Positions 1 to 8,883 of a stretch of 64,000 nucleotides of DNA are shown here, piece by piece. Below the pieces are notes generated by a model that ran no database searches, was not told the origin of the DNA, and was given only the letters and a program-made list of their open reading frames with translations. Location: contig NZ_JBHSBU010000001.1 in NCBI RefSeq assembly GCF_042650885.1, forward strand, positions 3,410,001 to 3,474,000. The letters run 5' to 3'. The DNA comes from Chitinimonas_A lacunae. GTDB lineage: Bacteria; Pseudomonadota; Gammaproteobacteria; Burkholderiales; Chitinimonadaceae. Position numbers and translations under genes: made by a program. How positions within the stretch are numbered: position 1 is the stretch's first letter; each line of letters begins with the position of its first letter.

Positions 1-400
1 CTCTGCTATGTGTTTTGGGAATGCCTATATAGGGTAAATGCAAGATACAGGCTTGATATGTAATCGAAATATCCATGCGTAAATTGCATAGCTTGCTTTG
101 ATGGCTGGATAGTTCGGTGAAACATCGTTCACCAAGAATAGCGCCCCTGAGTCGATTTGGGAAACCGTCTGTACGCAATTTCTTCCGGACGGTCGCCGCG
201 CAAGATGACGACAATGGTGTCAGCCTCCCCAGCGGTCCGCCTCAGCCATTCTTCTGCCGACACAGCGGGGTCCGACGCCGAGTTGCTCAGCCAGCTGCGC
301 CATGGTGCTTATTTGGCGCGCTGGAGTCCGCGTATCCGGACCTCAAAACCCAGGGGCGCAGCGCTCAAGCAGGCTTGGCGGCGTTGGCTGTGGCGTGGCC
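1..400. other. Left-edge stretch without a supported gene
   Basis: No convincing gene is seen here. The first 120 bases are noticeably richer in A and T than the rest of the window. The open frames that cross this stretch look like shadows of the phosphoesterase gene on the opposite strand. It may hold the 3' flank of the phosphoesterase gene and the edge of a gene outside the window. Confidence 0.5.
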
Positions 401-1219
401 TTATTCCTTGAGACCCAGACCGGTCAGGCGATAGGCGCGTGCCTGGATAAAGGCGTCGCTGGCTGCGTGGTAATCCCAGCGCTCGATCAGGCAGCCGCAA
501 TGGCCGTCTTCCTTGACGTGGCGCAGCAGATTGATCGAGTTGGGCGCATCGTGGCGGACCCGGGCCGACAGCGCCGTGCCGGCCTGCACCACCCATAGCT
601 CGCGCTCCAGATCGGGATGGCGCTCGTTGAGCATCCGCACGAAAGGCAGATGGATATGGCCGCCCAGCAGCAGATCGGCGCCCGCCTCGGTCCAGGCGCG
701 GGCCGCGGCGGCGTGGCCGTGCAGCAGATTGGTCTCATCCTCGGCTTGGGTCACATGCATGGGCTGGTGGGTCACGACGATGCGCAACTGACCCGGTTTG
801 GCGGCGGCAAGCCTCGCTTTGACCGAGGCGATCTGGGCCGCCGAGACCTCGCCATCGACATGGCGCCGGGGCCGGGTGGTGTTGACGCCGATCAGCAGCC
901 AGTCGGGCAGGTCGATCACCGGTTCCAGCTCACTGCCGAATACCCGGCAGAAATTGGCATAGGGGTGAAACAGCCGCGCCAGCGGATTGAACAGTGGAAT
1001 ATCGTGGTTGCCCGGCAGCACCATCTGCGTGGGCACCGCCAACTGGTCGAAGAAGGCGCGGGCGCGGGCGAATTCGCTGCGGCGGGCGCGCTGGGTGATA
1101 TCGCCCGAAGCAACCATCAGGCTGGGATTTTCCGACGCCACCAGTCGCGCCAAAGCCGCCATCACGGCCGGGACTTCGGTGCCGAAATGCGAATCGGACA
1201 GATGCAGTAATACGCTCAT
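401..1219 (-). CDS. Calcineurin-like metallophosphoesterase
   Basis: A 272-residue cytoplasmic metallophosphoesterase. The metal-binding motifs appear in the usual order: DSH at residues 9-11, GDIT at 39-42, GNHD at 70-73, a THQP histidine near 151, and GGHIH at 186-190. This is the CpdA/Icc-like group, which hydrolyses phosphodiesters such as cyclic nucleotides or glycerophosphodiesters; the true substrate cannot be read from the sequence. The open frame extends further upstream, but the start chosen (MSVLLHLSD) places the DSH motif correctly and overlaps the stop of the lipid-kinase gene by four bases (ATGA), so the two are probably translationally coupled. Confidence 0.88.
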   Translation of the reverse strand: MSVLLHLSDSHFGTEVPAVMAALARLVASENPSLMVASGDITQRARRSEFARARAFFDQLAVPTQMVLPGNHDIPLFNPLARLFHPYANFCRVFGSELEPVIDLPDWLLIGVNTTRPRRHVDGEVSAAQIASVKARLAAAKPGQLRIVVTHQPMHVTQAEDETNLLHGHAAAARAWTEAGADLLLGGHIHLPFVRMLNERHPDLERELWVVQAGTALSARVRHDAPNSINLLRHVKEDGHCGCLIERWDYHAASDAFIQARAYRLTGLGLKE

Positions 1220-2184
1220 TCCAAAGGCCCCGTCGGCTCTGCGGCCACCAGATACAAAGGATGCGGCGCCACCTCGAAATGCAGCGGCGGCCGCAGCCAC
1301 AGGATTTCTCCGTCGACCGCCACCTTGATGCGGTGGCTGCCGTAGTGCAAACGCGGCTCCACCGTCATGTGGCGGAAGGCGGAGCGTTGTACTTCCTCGG
1401 CGTCGGCGAGTTTGCCGAAGGCACTGCGCAACATCAGCCATAGCATGGTCAGCCGGCTGACCGGATGCAGCGCCAGCGCCGCCAGTTCGCCCTGCTCGAT
1501 CCGTTCGGCTTCGGGCAGGCCGAGTTGCTTCAATTGCAGCGCGTTATTGCCAACGAACAGCGTGGTGGCGTGGATGATGCGGATCTGTTCGCCGCGTACC
1601 AGCTCGATATTGAGCCGGCGATGTTCGCGCAGCACGGTGGCAATCGCGGAGCCCAGTGCCACCAGCCGGCTGCGGCCGTATTGGCGCTTCCACTGTTCGC
1701 GGTCTTCGAGCAATTTGGGATAGAGGCCGATGCTGGCATTGACCAGAAAACGGTGGCCGTTGACCTGGCCGACCTGGACCGGCCGCACCGGCGCCTGGAC
1801 CAGTGCCCGGGCGGCGGTGGCGATGTCCTGCGAGATGCCGTTGGCGCGGCCGAAGTAATTGAAGGTGCCCTGGGGCAGCACGCCGAACGGCAGGCCGTAG
1901 TCGAGCACTTCCTGGGCAACGGCGTTGATGGTGCCGTCGCCGCCTGCTGCCACCACCACCCCGCGTTCGCGCTGGGCCAGTTCCACCGCGCGCCGGGCGA
2001 CCTGGGGCAGTTCGCGCCCGCTTTTCACCGTCAGATATTCATGCCCCCGGCCCGCTGCATTGAACTGTTCGCTGACCAGACGCTGGCGCTCCTCGGTGGC
2101 TGCCCGGCCGGAGGCGCCGTTGAGCACCACGAACAAGGGACCGCTGTTGCTGGGCTGCTCACAGGGAAACAGAGGGGCTGTCAT
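1216..2184 (-). CDS. Diacylglycerol kinase-family lipid kinase
   Basis: A 322-residue member of the DAGK catalytic-domain family (YegS/DgkB/sphingosine-kinase type). The nucleotide-binding GGDGT motif is at residues 81-85, preceded by the N-terminal NGASGR strand-loop typical of the family, and the C-terminal beta-sandwich half is present. Members phosphorylate diacylglycerol or related lipids at the inner membrane face. It is the first gene of a two-gene unit, and its stop overlaps the start of the phosphoesterase by four bases. A kinase plus phosphoesterase pairing suggests lipid head-group turnover, but that is inference. The lipid substrate is unknown. Confidence 0.88.
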   Translation of the reverse strand: MTAPLFPCEQPSNSGPLFVVLNGASGRAATEERQRLVSEQFNAAGRGHEYLTVKSGRELPQVARRAVELAQRERGVVVAAGGDGTINAVAQEVLDYGLPFGVLPQGTFNYFGRANGISQDIATAARALVQAPVRPVQVGQVNGHRFLVNASIGLYPKLLEDREQWKRQYGRSRLVALGSAIATVLREHRRLNIELVRGEQIRIIHATTLFVGNNALQLKQLGLPEAERIEQGELAALALHPVSRLTMLWLMLRSAFGKLADAEEVQRSAFRHMTVEPRLHYGSHRIKVAVDGEILWLRPPLHFEVAPHPLYLVAAEPTGPLE

Positions 2185-2346
2185 GATCGGTTCTTCAGTG
2201 GAGTTGGCAGGACGAGGCGACAGGCCGTCGGCATAAATCCATGTTACAGGAACGGATATTCTTGACCATTTGTTTTATCCCTGGCTCTGGGTCTGCCACT
2301 GATTTTTCAGGAAATTTTCCATCAGAATACCGCCACGGCTGGCCGG

Positions 2347-3480
2347 CTAATAACGCCGGCAATCCTCCCAACTGATGCCGCTCTGGCGGGTCTGCGCCAA
2401 TAGCCATGGCACGGCACTGAGCGCCTTGGGGTGGACGTCATGGAACAGAATCACCCCTTTGCGCCACAGCAGCATCAGCGTGAGCACGCGCTGTGCCGCA
2501 TCGTCGGCGCTGACCCGGCTATGCCAGTCCTGCGAGTCGATATTCCACAGCGCGACGCCGATCTTGTTGGCCGCGAAAAACGGCGCACTGTCGCGGCGAC
2601 GTTGGCCATAGGGCGGGCGGAACCAGGGGCGATAGGCGGCGCCGAAGGTTTCCTGGGCCAGTCTGTGGCTGTCGAGGATCGAACGCTGCCAGTCGTCCCA
2701 CTTCTCGTGCGACTGGTGCTGCCAGCCATGCAAGGTCACGCACTGGTCGCGGAAAACCTGGCGCAGCGTGGCGGCATCCTGCTGGCGCAGGCGGTTCTGC
2801 AACGATTCCCCCAGCACATAAAAACTCGCATGCAGATTGTGCTGACGCAGCACATGCAACAGCGCATCGGTATGGCCGCCGCTGCGGGTCGGACCATCGT
2901 CGAAAGTCAGCAGGAAACGGCCATCGGGCAATTCCGTGCCGTCGCGCTCCAGCGGGTCGAAGGTGTCGATCTCGCTGCTGACCTTGGGAAACAGCGCCGC
3001 CAGCCGCACCAATTCGCCGGCGTAACGCCGGTGGAACTGACGCGCATTGTCGAGCCAAGGTCGATAACGCGGCTCGATCCGCTCAGCGAGCCTTGCGCCC
3101 GCTGCAAACAGCGCTGCCCGCGAGCCGGCCGTTTCGCAGAAAGGCGTGCCGCTGCCACAGTCGGCGCTGGCGGTCTTGAAATTGGCGAGCAAGGTGTCGG
3201 CAAGACGGTCGCGCACCCGCTCGATCGAGGCGCGATCGACCGATTTGATCCGCAGCGTTTCGCGCAGCGTCGCTTCATCCTGGCCGCTGACCTCGGCCAA
3301 TGCTGCCGCAAATACCAGCATCTCGGCGCGCGAGGCACGGTTGTAGGCGGCCGGCGAATCGAGCGTCTCGGGCCAGAGTGAACGGTCGGACTTGGCGACC
3401 TGCTCGGGTCCGGCTGCTGACGACAGGGGTGACAGGGTGAGCAGCAGACCACTCAACAGGGCAAGAACAGGCTGGCGCAT
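2347..3480 (-). CDS. Secreted NodB-type polysaccharide deacetylase
   Basis: A 377-residue protein with a signal peptide (cleavage probably near residue 22), an alpha-helical N-terminal region of about 160 residues, then a NodB deacetylase domain at about 187-360. Catalytic motifs are intact: TFDDGPT at 192-198 with the metal-binding aspartates, H251-x3-H255 for the metal ligands, RPPYG at 288-292, DSQDW at 315-319, and LFHDVH at 345-350. Such enzymes remove N-acetyl groups from chitin-like or peptidoglycan-type sugars outside the cytoplasm. The helical N-terminal extension is not one I recognise. It stands alone, with non-coding DNA on both sides. Confidence 0.88.
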   Translation of the reverse strand: MRQPVLALLSGLLLTLSPLSSAAGPEQVAKSDRSLWPETLDSPAAYNRASRAEMLVFAAALAEVSGQDEATLRETLRIKSVDRASIERVRDRLADTLLANFKTASADCGSGTPFCETAGSRAALFAAGARLAERIEPRYRPWLDNARQFHRRYAGELVRLAALFPKVSSEIDTFDPLERDGTELPDGRFLLTFDDGPTRSGGHTDALLHVLRQHNLHASFYVLGESLQNRLRQQDAATLRQVFRDQCVTLHGWQHQSHEKWDDWQRSILDSHRLAQETFGAAYRPWFRPPYGQRRRDSAPFFAANKIGVALWNIDSQDWHSRVSADDAAQRVLTLMLLWRKGVILFHDVHPKALSAVPWLLAQTRQSGISWEDCRRY

Positions 3481-3584
3481 GGGGACTCCGAAAGGACGGG
3501 ACGGGCGGGGTGGCTGGGAGGGGGAAGGATGAGGTGGAGGAGGCGGAGAGGAAGAAAAGGTGGGTTTGCATGATTTGCTATTTA

Positions 3585-3632
3585 TTTATCCTTGCTAAAC
3601 AAATTCTTGCAGATGCTTTTCCTGTTTTTTGT
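3585..3632 (+). repeat. Weak copy of the AT-rich TCTTGC intergenic motif
   Basis: An AT-rich patch between two genes carries TCTTGC at 3605-3610 with an upstream TTGC and T-rich flanks. The second TKGC half of the motif is absent, so this is a degenerate candidate member only. Confidence 0.35.
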
Positions 3633-3663
3633 GTTTTGTAAGAACTACCTCTTCTTTTTCCTC

Positions 3664-3699
3664 CCGGCCGCGACACGGGCGATTCCATATCGCGGCCGG
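3664..3699. other. GC-rich hairpin downstream of the YfaP-like gene
   Basis: CCGGCCGCGA at 3664-3673 is perfectly complementary to TCGCGGCCGG at 3690-3699, giving a 10-bp stem with a 16-base loop. It sits just past the stop of the YfaP-like gene on the minus strand. No T-run follows on that strand, so it is not a classical intrinsic terminator; it could still protect the 3' end of the transcript. Confidence 0.5.
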
Positions 3700-3707
3700 C
3701 AGATGGC

Positions 3708-4898
3708 TTACTGCATCAATCCCTTCACCCGCTCGATCGCCTTGTCGTAGACCGGATTGGCCTTGGCGTTACGGGCCGCTTCGTACTGTTGCAGCGCATC
3801 CTGGTACTGGCCGGCGGCCTCATAGATACGGGCGATATTGAAATACGAGCTGGCGCGCACGGTCGGGGCGGTCGGGCCGCTTGCCAGCGCAATCGCCTTA
3901 CGGTTGGCCCAGATCGCTTCGGCGGTATGGCCGGCCTTCTGGTGGGCCAGACCGAGATTGCTGTATGCCTGCCCATAGTTGGGCGACAGCTCGATGGCCT
4001 GGCGATACAGCTCGATCGCGTCGTCGAGCTGGCCGGCATGGTAAGCCTTCTCGCCAGCCTGGTTGAGGCGTTTGGCTTCGGCTTCGTCGCCGCTGCTGAC
4101 CTGGCGCGCGGCGACCTGGGTATTGGCGTCGAGGTAGTTGTTGACGCTGCCCAGCACGGCGGCCGGGATGGTGCTGCTGCCGGTCAGGGTATTGATGTCC
4201 TGGAATTCACCGTCGCCGGTGATGCGGAACACGGTCCACAGATTGCCCGCGGTGTTTTTTGGCACATAGTAGGAACGCACCAGCGACTGGCCGATATACA
4301 CCATCACCTTGGCGCCGCTGCGGCTCAGGGCCATGGAGGTGGGGCGCAGGTGGTTGCTGTAGTCGTGTACGGCATAGACATAGGCTTCGCCTGCGTGCTT
4401 CTTGTCGATGGTGATGGTTTCCGGGCCGTAGCTGTTGACATCATCGACGTCGAGATTGGCATCGGTGCCGGCCGGGCCGATCTTGCGCTCCCAATAGATA
4501 TGGCGGCCGGGGAAGGCGATATGCGAGTCGAGATCGTTCGGGGTGGCGCCCCAGTTGAGCACCACGCGCAGGCCGTCGAGATTCTTCATCACCGGGCTGA
4601 TGGCGTAGCTCATGCCCTTGCACGGGCATTTGGCCACCAGATTGGAATAGCCGGGCATCTTGACGATCAGCAGACTGTCTTCGTCGTCGGCAAAGCTGGT
4701 TGACAGTTTGACCTGACCCTGGGCATCGGTGGTGGCGCTGACCGACTGGGCGCCGTTTTTCTGCACGATCACCGTGGCGCCGGCGATGCGCTTGTCTTTG
4801 ACGGTGGCACTGAGGATCTGGATGGGCAGTTCATCGGCCGTGACGCCCGACAGCGCCAGACTAAGACCGAGCAGGGAGAGAGCAGAAGTGCGACGCAT
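3708..4898 (-). CDS. Exported YfaP-like (DUF2135) protein with TPR repeats
   Basis: A 396-residue exported protein. The start giving MRRTSAL creates a clear signal peptide ending near ...SGVTA; an upstream in-frame ATG would bury it. Residues 23-110 look like a carboxypeptidase-regulatory or Ig-like fold. Residues about 120-250 match the YfaP/DUF2135 pattern, with LRVVLNW followed by NDLDSH and the later SYGPE segment. Residues about 285-395 carry three tetratricopeptide repeats. The architecture suggests a periplasmic scaffold protein that binds partners through the TPRs; no enzymatic motif is visible. It is monocistronic, with a GC-rich hairpin after its stop. Confidence 0.75.
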   Translation of the reverse strand: MRRTSALSLLGLSLALSGVTADELPIQILSATVKDKRIAGATVIVQKNGAQSVSATTDAQGQVKLSTSFADDEDSLLIVKMPGYSNLVAKCPCKGMSYAISPVMKNLDGLRVVLNWGATPNDLDSHIAFPGRHIYWERKIGPAGTDANLDVDDVNSYGPETITIDKKHAGEAYVYAVHDYSNHLRPTSMALSRSGAKVMVYIGQSLVRSYYVPKNTAGNLWTVFRITGDGEFQDINTLTGSSTIPAAVLGSVNNYLDANTQVAARQVSSGDEAEAKRLNQAGEKAYHAGQLDDAIELYRQAIELSPNYGQAYSNLGLAHQKAGHTAEAIWANRKAIALASGPTAPTVRASSYFNIARIYEAAGQYQDALQQYEAARNAKANPVYDKAIERVKGLMQ

Positions 4899-5124
4899 GG
4901 AAGGTCCAGTTCTTCTAAAGGTTCTCAAGGCGATGGAAGTTTTATAGCCGGCCAGGGCGACCGGTGTGCAAGACGGCACGGGGTCGTCTATGACGCGAGA
5001 CTATAACAATCCTGTTCCTTGCACTGGCGTGATTAAGCCTTTATCTGATCGTCTGTGCGGGAGAATCGGCAGCAATTAGAAAATAATGGGACATATAGAC
5101 ACAAGAAATGGAGCGGCATATGGC

Positions 5125-5152
5125 AAAAAAGGAAGCATTAGCTTCCTTTTTC
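5125..5152. terminator. Bidirectional intrinsic terminator
   Basis: GGAAGC-ATTA-GCTTCC is flanked by six A on the left and five T on the right, so it forms a short hairpin with a T-run on either strand. It lies in the gap between the acyl-CoA-binding protein gene and the YfaP-like gene. Confidence 0.65.
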
Positions 5153-5173
5153 ATTTCGCCTGTGAGAAAAACC

Positions 5174-5196
5174 AAAACCGACCAGGAGGTCGGTTT
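5174..5196 (-). terminator. Intrinsic terminator of the acyl-CoA-binding protein gene
   Basis: A stem AACCGACC/GGTCGGTT, followed on the minus strand by a T-rich tract, lies 40 bases past the stop of the gene at 5236-5499. A second hairpin follows at 5125-5152, so the gene probably ends in tandem terminators. Confidence 0.7.
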
Positions 5197-5235
5197 CGAT
5201 TTGGCGTGGCTGGCAGTGGAGAGTGGCTTAGGGGA

Positions 5236-5499
5236 TTACTCTTTGGCCTTCAGCGCTTCGACCAGGTCGATGTACTTCTGCATCGCCTCTTCGTTGCTCA
5301 GCCCCTTGAGCCCATCCCAGGCATCGTACTTGGCACGGCCGACGAAGTCCATCATGCCGGGGCGGTCGCCCTGGACGTCGCCTTCGGAAGCCTGCTTGTA
5401 CAGAGCGTACAGCTTGAGTTTGACTTGGTTGTCAGGGGCTTCGGACAGCTTGGTGACATCTTCGGCGGCTTGTTTGAAGCGGGCTGCAATATCGGACAT
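5236..5499 (-). CDS. Acyl-CoA-binding protein (ACBP)
   Basis: An 87-residue single-domain ACBP, the standard family length. It has the four-helix pattern with LYALYKQASEGDV in the centre, the conserved K/YDAWDGLKG segment (residues about 58-67), and the C-terminal YIDLVEALK helix. ACBPs bind long-chain acyl-CoA thioesters in the cytoplasm and buffer or deliver them. They are near-universal in eukaryotes but patchy in bacteria. The start at MSDIAARF is chosen because upstream residues do not fit the family. It lies alone downstream of the pyr operon, separated by about 100 bases, and is followed by two terminators. Confidence 0.93.
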   Translation of the reverse strand: MSDIAARFKQAAEDVTKLSEAPDNQVKLKLYALYKQASEGDVQGDRPGMMDFVGRAKYDAWDGLKGLSNEEAMQKYIDLVEALKAKE

Positions 5500-5596
5500 C
5501 GCGGTTTCCTCGTAGTAGACAGGCAATATTGTGCTGGCTGGCGCAATCTATCTAGCCCTTGCTTGGTAGGCCGGCGCCATGCCGCTATCTCGTCGG

Positions 5597-6880
5597 TCAG
5601 CGTGGCGCGCGATAGGCCACCGTGCCGCCGACCAGGGTGTAGCGGACTTTACCATGCAATTCCATACCGGCAAATGGCGTGTACTTGCCCTGGCTGAGCA
5701 GTTCTTCGGGGTTGGCGCGCCAGACGGCTTCGGCATCGAACAGGCATAAATCGGCCGGTCGCCCGACATTGAGCGCCCCGGTGGGCAGGCCCAGCAGACG
5801 GGCCGGATGGGCCGTGATCGGTGCCAGCGCCGCCGCCAGTGGCAGGCGCTTATGGGCGCCCCAGGCGAGGGTCAGCGGCAGCAGCAGTTCCAGGCCGGTT
5901 GCGCCGGGACGGGCTTCGCCAAACGGCAGCAGCTTGTCGTCGTCCTCGATCGGGCAATGGTCGGAACAGATCGCATCGATGGTGCCATCGACCAGACCCT
6001 GCTGGATCGCCTCGCGGTCGCTGGTGCTGCGCAGCGGCGGGTTGAGGCGGGCGCTGGTGTCGAAATAGCCGATATCGATATCGGCCAGATGGACATGGTT
6101 GATCGACACATCGCAAGTGATCGGCAGGCCGAAGCGTTTGGCCGCGTAGACCATTTCCACCCCCTCGCGGCTCGACAGCCGCTCAAGATGGACACGGGCC
6201 CCAGTTTCCTTCATCAGGATGATCAGGGTCGAGATCGAGATGGTCTCGGCAATCGTGGGAATGCCGGGCAGACCGAGCCGGGTGGCCACTTCGCCGTCGT
6301 GGGCCACGCCGCCGGCGGCGAGCGTGGCATCCTGCGGCCGCAGCCGCAGCGGCAGGTCGAAGGTGGCGGCGTACTGCATGGCACGGAACAGCACCCGATG
6401 GTCGGTCAGCGGCGCATCGGCCTGCGAGAAGGCCACACAGCCGGCGTCGCGCAATTCGGCCATTTCGGTCAGCTCCTGACCGGTCAGCCCGCGGGTCAGC
6501 GCGCCGATCGGGTAGACCTGGGCGAGCTTCAAGGCATCGGCGCGCGATTTGAGCATCTGGACCAGACCCGGCTCGTCGAGATTGGGGTCGGTATCGGGCG
6601 GACAGCACAGCGCGGTGATGCCACCGGCCACCGCTGCGGCGAGTTCCGATTGCAGCCGGCGTTTCTGCTCGCCGCCCGGTTCGCCCAGCCGGGCCGACAG
6701 ATCGACCAGACCCGGGCAGCAGATTAGGCCCTTGCCGTCGATGGTCTCATCGGCCTGAAAGCCTGGCGGCGGGGCGGTGCGGCCGACGATCTGGCCGTCG
6801 GCGAGATAGAGATGGTCGATGGCTTCGAGGCCCGAGACCGGATCGACCAGACGGGCGTTGACGATGGCAATGCGCTTCAT
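5597..6880 (-). CDS. pyrC': Dihydroorotase-like protein without zinc ligands (PyrC')
   Basis: A 427-residue amidohydrolase-fold protein of the class I dihydroorotase family. At the site where active enzymes have D-x-H-x-H-x-R-E-P-G, this protein reads VDLSARLGEPG (residues 59-69), so both metal-binding histidines are replaced (by S62 and R64). The later SDHCPIEDD motif is kept. This matches the inactive PyrC' partner known from Pseudomonas, which is needed structurally for an aspartate transcarbamoylase (PyrB-PyrC') dodecamer. Its start overlaps the pyrB stop by four bases. A working dihydroorotase must be encoded elsewhere. The function is inferred from the family and operon position. Confidence 0.9.
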   Translation of the reverse strand: MKRIAIVNARLVDPVSGLEAIDHLYLADGQIVGRTAPPPGFQADETIDGKGLICCPGLVDLSARLGEPGGEQKRRLQSELAAAVAGGITALCCPPDTDPNLDEPGLVQMLKSRADALKLAQVYPIGALTRGLTGQELTEMAELRDAGCVAFSQADAPLTDHRVLFRAMQYAATFDLPLRLRPQDATLAAGGVAHDGEVATRLGLPGIPTIAETISISTLIILMKETGARVHLERLSSREGVEMVYAAKRFGLPITCDVSINHVHLADIDIGYFDTSARLNPPLRSTSDREAIQQGLVDGTIDAICSDHCPIEDDDKLLPFGEARPGATGLELLLPLTLAWGAHKRLPLAAALAPITAHPARLLGLPTGALNVGRPADLCLFDAEAVWRANPEELLSQGKYTPFAGMELHGKVRYTLVGGTVAYRAPR

Positions 6881-7830
6881 TGTTTGTTCTCCGCCAGGAT
6901 CGCCATCACGGCCATCCGGACTGCGATACCGAAGGTCACTTGGGGCAGGATCACCGACTGGCTGCCGTCGGCCACGGTCGAGTCGATCTCGATGCCACGG
7001 TTCATCGGGCCGGGGTGCATCACAATGGCGTCGGGTTTGGCGTGGGCCAGCTTGTCGGGGCTCAAGCCATACGATTTGAAGTATTCGGCCGCCGAGGGCA
7101 GCAGTGCCCCGCTCATGCGCTCGTTTTGCAGACGCAGCATGATCACCACGTCGACGTCCTTGAGACCCGCTTCCATATCGTGGAACACATGGACGCCCAG
7201 TTGTTCGACGCCCGTGGGCAGCAGGGTCTTGGGAGCGATCACCCGGACTTCGGGACAGCCCAGGGTGGTCAGCGCATGAATCTGCGAGCGGGCCACGCGT
7301 GAATGCAGGATATCGCCGACGATGGCCACCCGCAGATTGTTGAATTCGCCCTTGTAGTGGCGAATGGTGTACATGTCGAGCAGCGCCTGGGTCGGGTGGG
7401 CATGGCGGCCGTCGCCGGCATTGACCACATGGACATTGGGCTGGACATGGCGGGCAATCAGAAACGGTGCGCCCGATTCGGCATGGCGCACCACGAACAT
7501 ATCGGCGCCCATCGCTTCGAGATTGTGGATGGTATCGAGCAGCGTCTCGCCCTTGGCGGTGGAGCTGGCACCGATATTGAGGCTGATCACATCGGCGCTG
7601 AGGCGCTTGGCGGCAATCTCGAAGGTGGTGCGGGTGCGGGTCGAGTTCTCGAAAAACAGGTTGAACACCGATTTGCCGGCCAGGGTGGTGTGCTTTTTCT
7701 CGTCGCGCTCGGCCGCATTGGCGTAGTTGCGGGCGCGGTCGAGGATCTGGCGCAGGATCGGGGCGGGCAGGCCCTCGGTGGTGAGCAGATGGGTCAGCTC
7801 GCCGTGTTGGTTGAGTTGCGGGTTGTACAT
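6877..7830 (-). CDS. pyrB: Aspartate carbamoyltransferase catalytic subunit
   Basis: A 317-residue enzyme that makes N-carbamoyl-aspartate from carbamoyl phosphate and aspartate, the first committed step of pyrimidine synthesis. The carbamoyl-phosphate loop STRTRTTFE (residues 63-71) and HPTQALLD (145-152) are intact, as is the HPGPMNRG segment near the C-terminus. The start MYNPQLNQ is used; the longer open frame upstream encodes low-complexity shadow sequence overlapping ruvX. It overlaps pyrC' by four bases, and no pyrI regulatory subunit is present, which agrees with a class A ATCase built with PyrC'. It lies 40 bases after ruvX. Confidence 0.96.
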   Translation of the reverse strand: MYNPQLNQHGELTHLLTTEGLPAPILRQILDRARNYANAAERDEKKHTTLAGKSVFNLFFENSTRTRTTFEIAAKRLSADVISLNIGASSTAKGETLLDTIHNLEAMGADMFVVRHAESGAPFLIARHVQPNVHVVNAGDGRHAHPTQALLDMYTIRHYKGEFNNLRVAIVGDILHSRVARSQIHALTTLGCPEVRVIAPKTLLPTGVEQLGVHVFHDMEAGLKDVDVVIMLRLQNERMSGALLPSAAEYFKSYGLSPDKLAHAKPDAIVMHPGPMNRGIEIDSTVADGSQSVILPQVTFGIAVRMAVMAILAENKQ

Positions 7831-7870
7831 GCCGTACTTCCTGTGGTGACAGCGGCGCCCGATGCGCCGC

Positions 7871-8296
7871 TCAGCGGGTTGGGGGAGCGGTGTCCAGCCA
7901 GCATTGCAGGATGCGCATCGCCGCCACCTGATCGAGTGCGGCACGGCGCCGGCTGCCGTAAGTGCCGGCCTCGCCCAGCAACTGGCCGGCTTCGGCCGAA
8001 CTGAGGCGTTCGTCGACGTACTCCACCGGCAGCCCGAAGCGGCCGTGCAGACGCTGGCCGAATTTGCGGGCAAGCCGGGTGAGTTGGTGTTCGGTGCCGT
8101 CGAGATGGCAGGGCAGGCCCACCACCAGACGGGTCGGCCGCCATTCTTCGATCAGACGGGCAATGGCGGCGAATTTGAGGTCGTTGCTGGCACCAGTGAC
8201 GGTGGCGAGCGGAGTGGCAATGCCGGTTTCGCGACTGGCTCCGGCGACGCCGATACGGACTTCGCCGAAGTCGAAACCGAGCAGGTAATCGTTCAT
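7871..8296 (-). CDS. ruvX: Putative pre-16S rRNA nuclease / Holliday junction resolvase homologue
   Basis: A 141-residue YqgF/RuvX protein with an RNase H-like fold. The first catalytic aspartate is in LGFDFGEVRIGVA (D9), VVGLPCHLDG forms the second strand region, and YVDERLSS supplies the acidic residue of the third motif. Family members process the 16S rRNA 5' end and may act on branched nucleic acids. Its start codon shares one base with the stop of yqgE (TGATG), a translational coupling arrangement. The neighbourhood yqgE-ruvX-pyrB-pyrC' is common in gamma- and betaproteobacteria. Confidence 0.94.
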   Translation of the reverse strand: MNDYLLGFDFGEVRIGVAGASRETGIATPLATVTGASNDLKFAAIARLIEEWRPTRLVVGLPCHLDGTEHQLTRLARKFGQRLHGRFGLPVEYVDERLSSAEAGQLLGEAGTYGSRRRAALDQVAAMRILQCWLDTAPPTR

Positions 8297-8856
8297 CAGG
8301 CGTGGCCGGCGGTTTCCGACAGCATCGCCATATCGATGCCAAGCAGGGCGAGGGCGGCTTCGTAACGCTCTTCGGGTGGCAGGGCGAAGATCACCTCGGG
8401 GTCGGCTTCAACGGTCAGCCAGGCGTTCTGCGCCAGTTCGATTTCGAGCTGGCCGGCTTCCCAGCCGGCGTAGCCCAGCGTCACGAACAGTCGCTCCGGA
8501 CCTTCGCCCCGGCCGACGGCTTGCAGCACGTCTTTCGAGGTGGTCAGCCCCATCTGGTCGGTCACGGCCAGGGTGGACTGCCAGTTGCCCAGCGGCTGAT
8601 GCAGCACGAAACCGCGATCGGTCTGCACCGGGCCGCCGAAATAGACCGGCAGATCGGCGACATTCTCGCGGTGCAGTTCGATATCGATCTGCTGGAACAG
8701 CGTGCGCATATCCATGCCGAGCGGGCGGTTGACGATGATGCCCATGGCGCCGTGCTCGTTATGGTCGCAGACATAGGTCAGGGACTTGGCAAAAATCGGA
8801 TCGGCCATGGCAGGCATAGCGATCAGGAATTGGCGGCTCAGGTCGATGGCACTCAT
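8296..8856 (-). CDS. yqgE: YqgE/AlgH family protein
   Basis: A 186-residue member of the UPF0301 (YqgE/AlgH) family, the usual partner upstream of ruvX. Family signatures include FLIAMPAMADPIF near residue 10, then YVCDHNEHGAMGIIVNRP, the FGGPVQTDRGFVLH core at about 73-86, and LGYAGWEAGQLE at about 128-139. No enzymatic activity is established for the family; the AlgH name comes from an alginate-regulation phenotype in Pseudomonas. It is the first gene of the four-gene pyrimidine operon. Confidence 0.94.
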   Translation of the reverse strand: MSAIDLSRQFLIAMPAMADPIFAKSLTYVCDHNEHGAMGIIVNRPLGMDMRTLFQQIDIELHRENVADLPVYFGGPVQTDRGFVLHQPLGNWQSTLAVTDQMGLTTSKDVLQAVGRGEGPERLFVTLGYAGWEAGQLEIELAQNAWLTVEADPEVIFALPPEERYEAALALLGIDMAMLSETAGHA

Positions 8857-8883
8857 TTTGTCATTATCGCATATCGTGATCGT

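Noticed and set aside
401..1441. Longer start of the metallophosphoesterase gene at 1441
   Set aside because: The extra 74 residues run through the lipid-kinase coding region in another frame and are proline/arginine-rich; the ATGA overlap start fits better.
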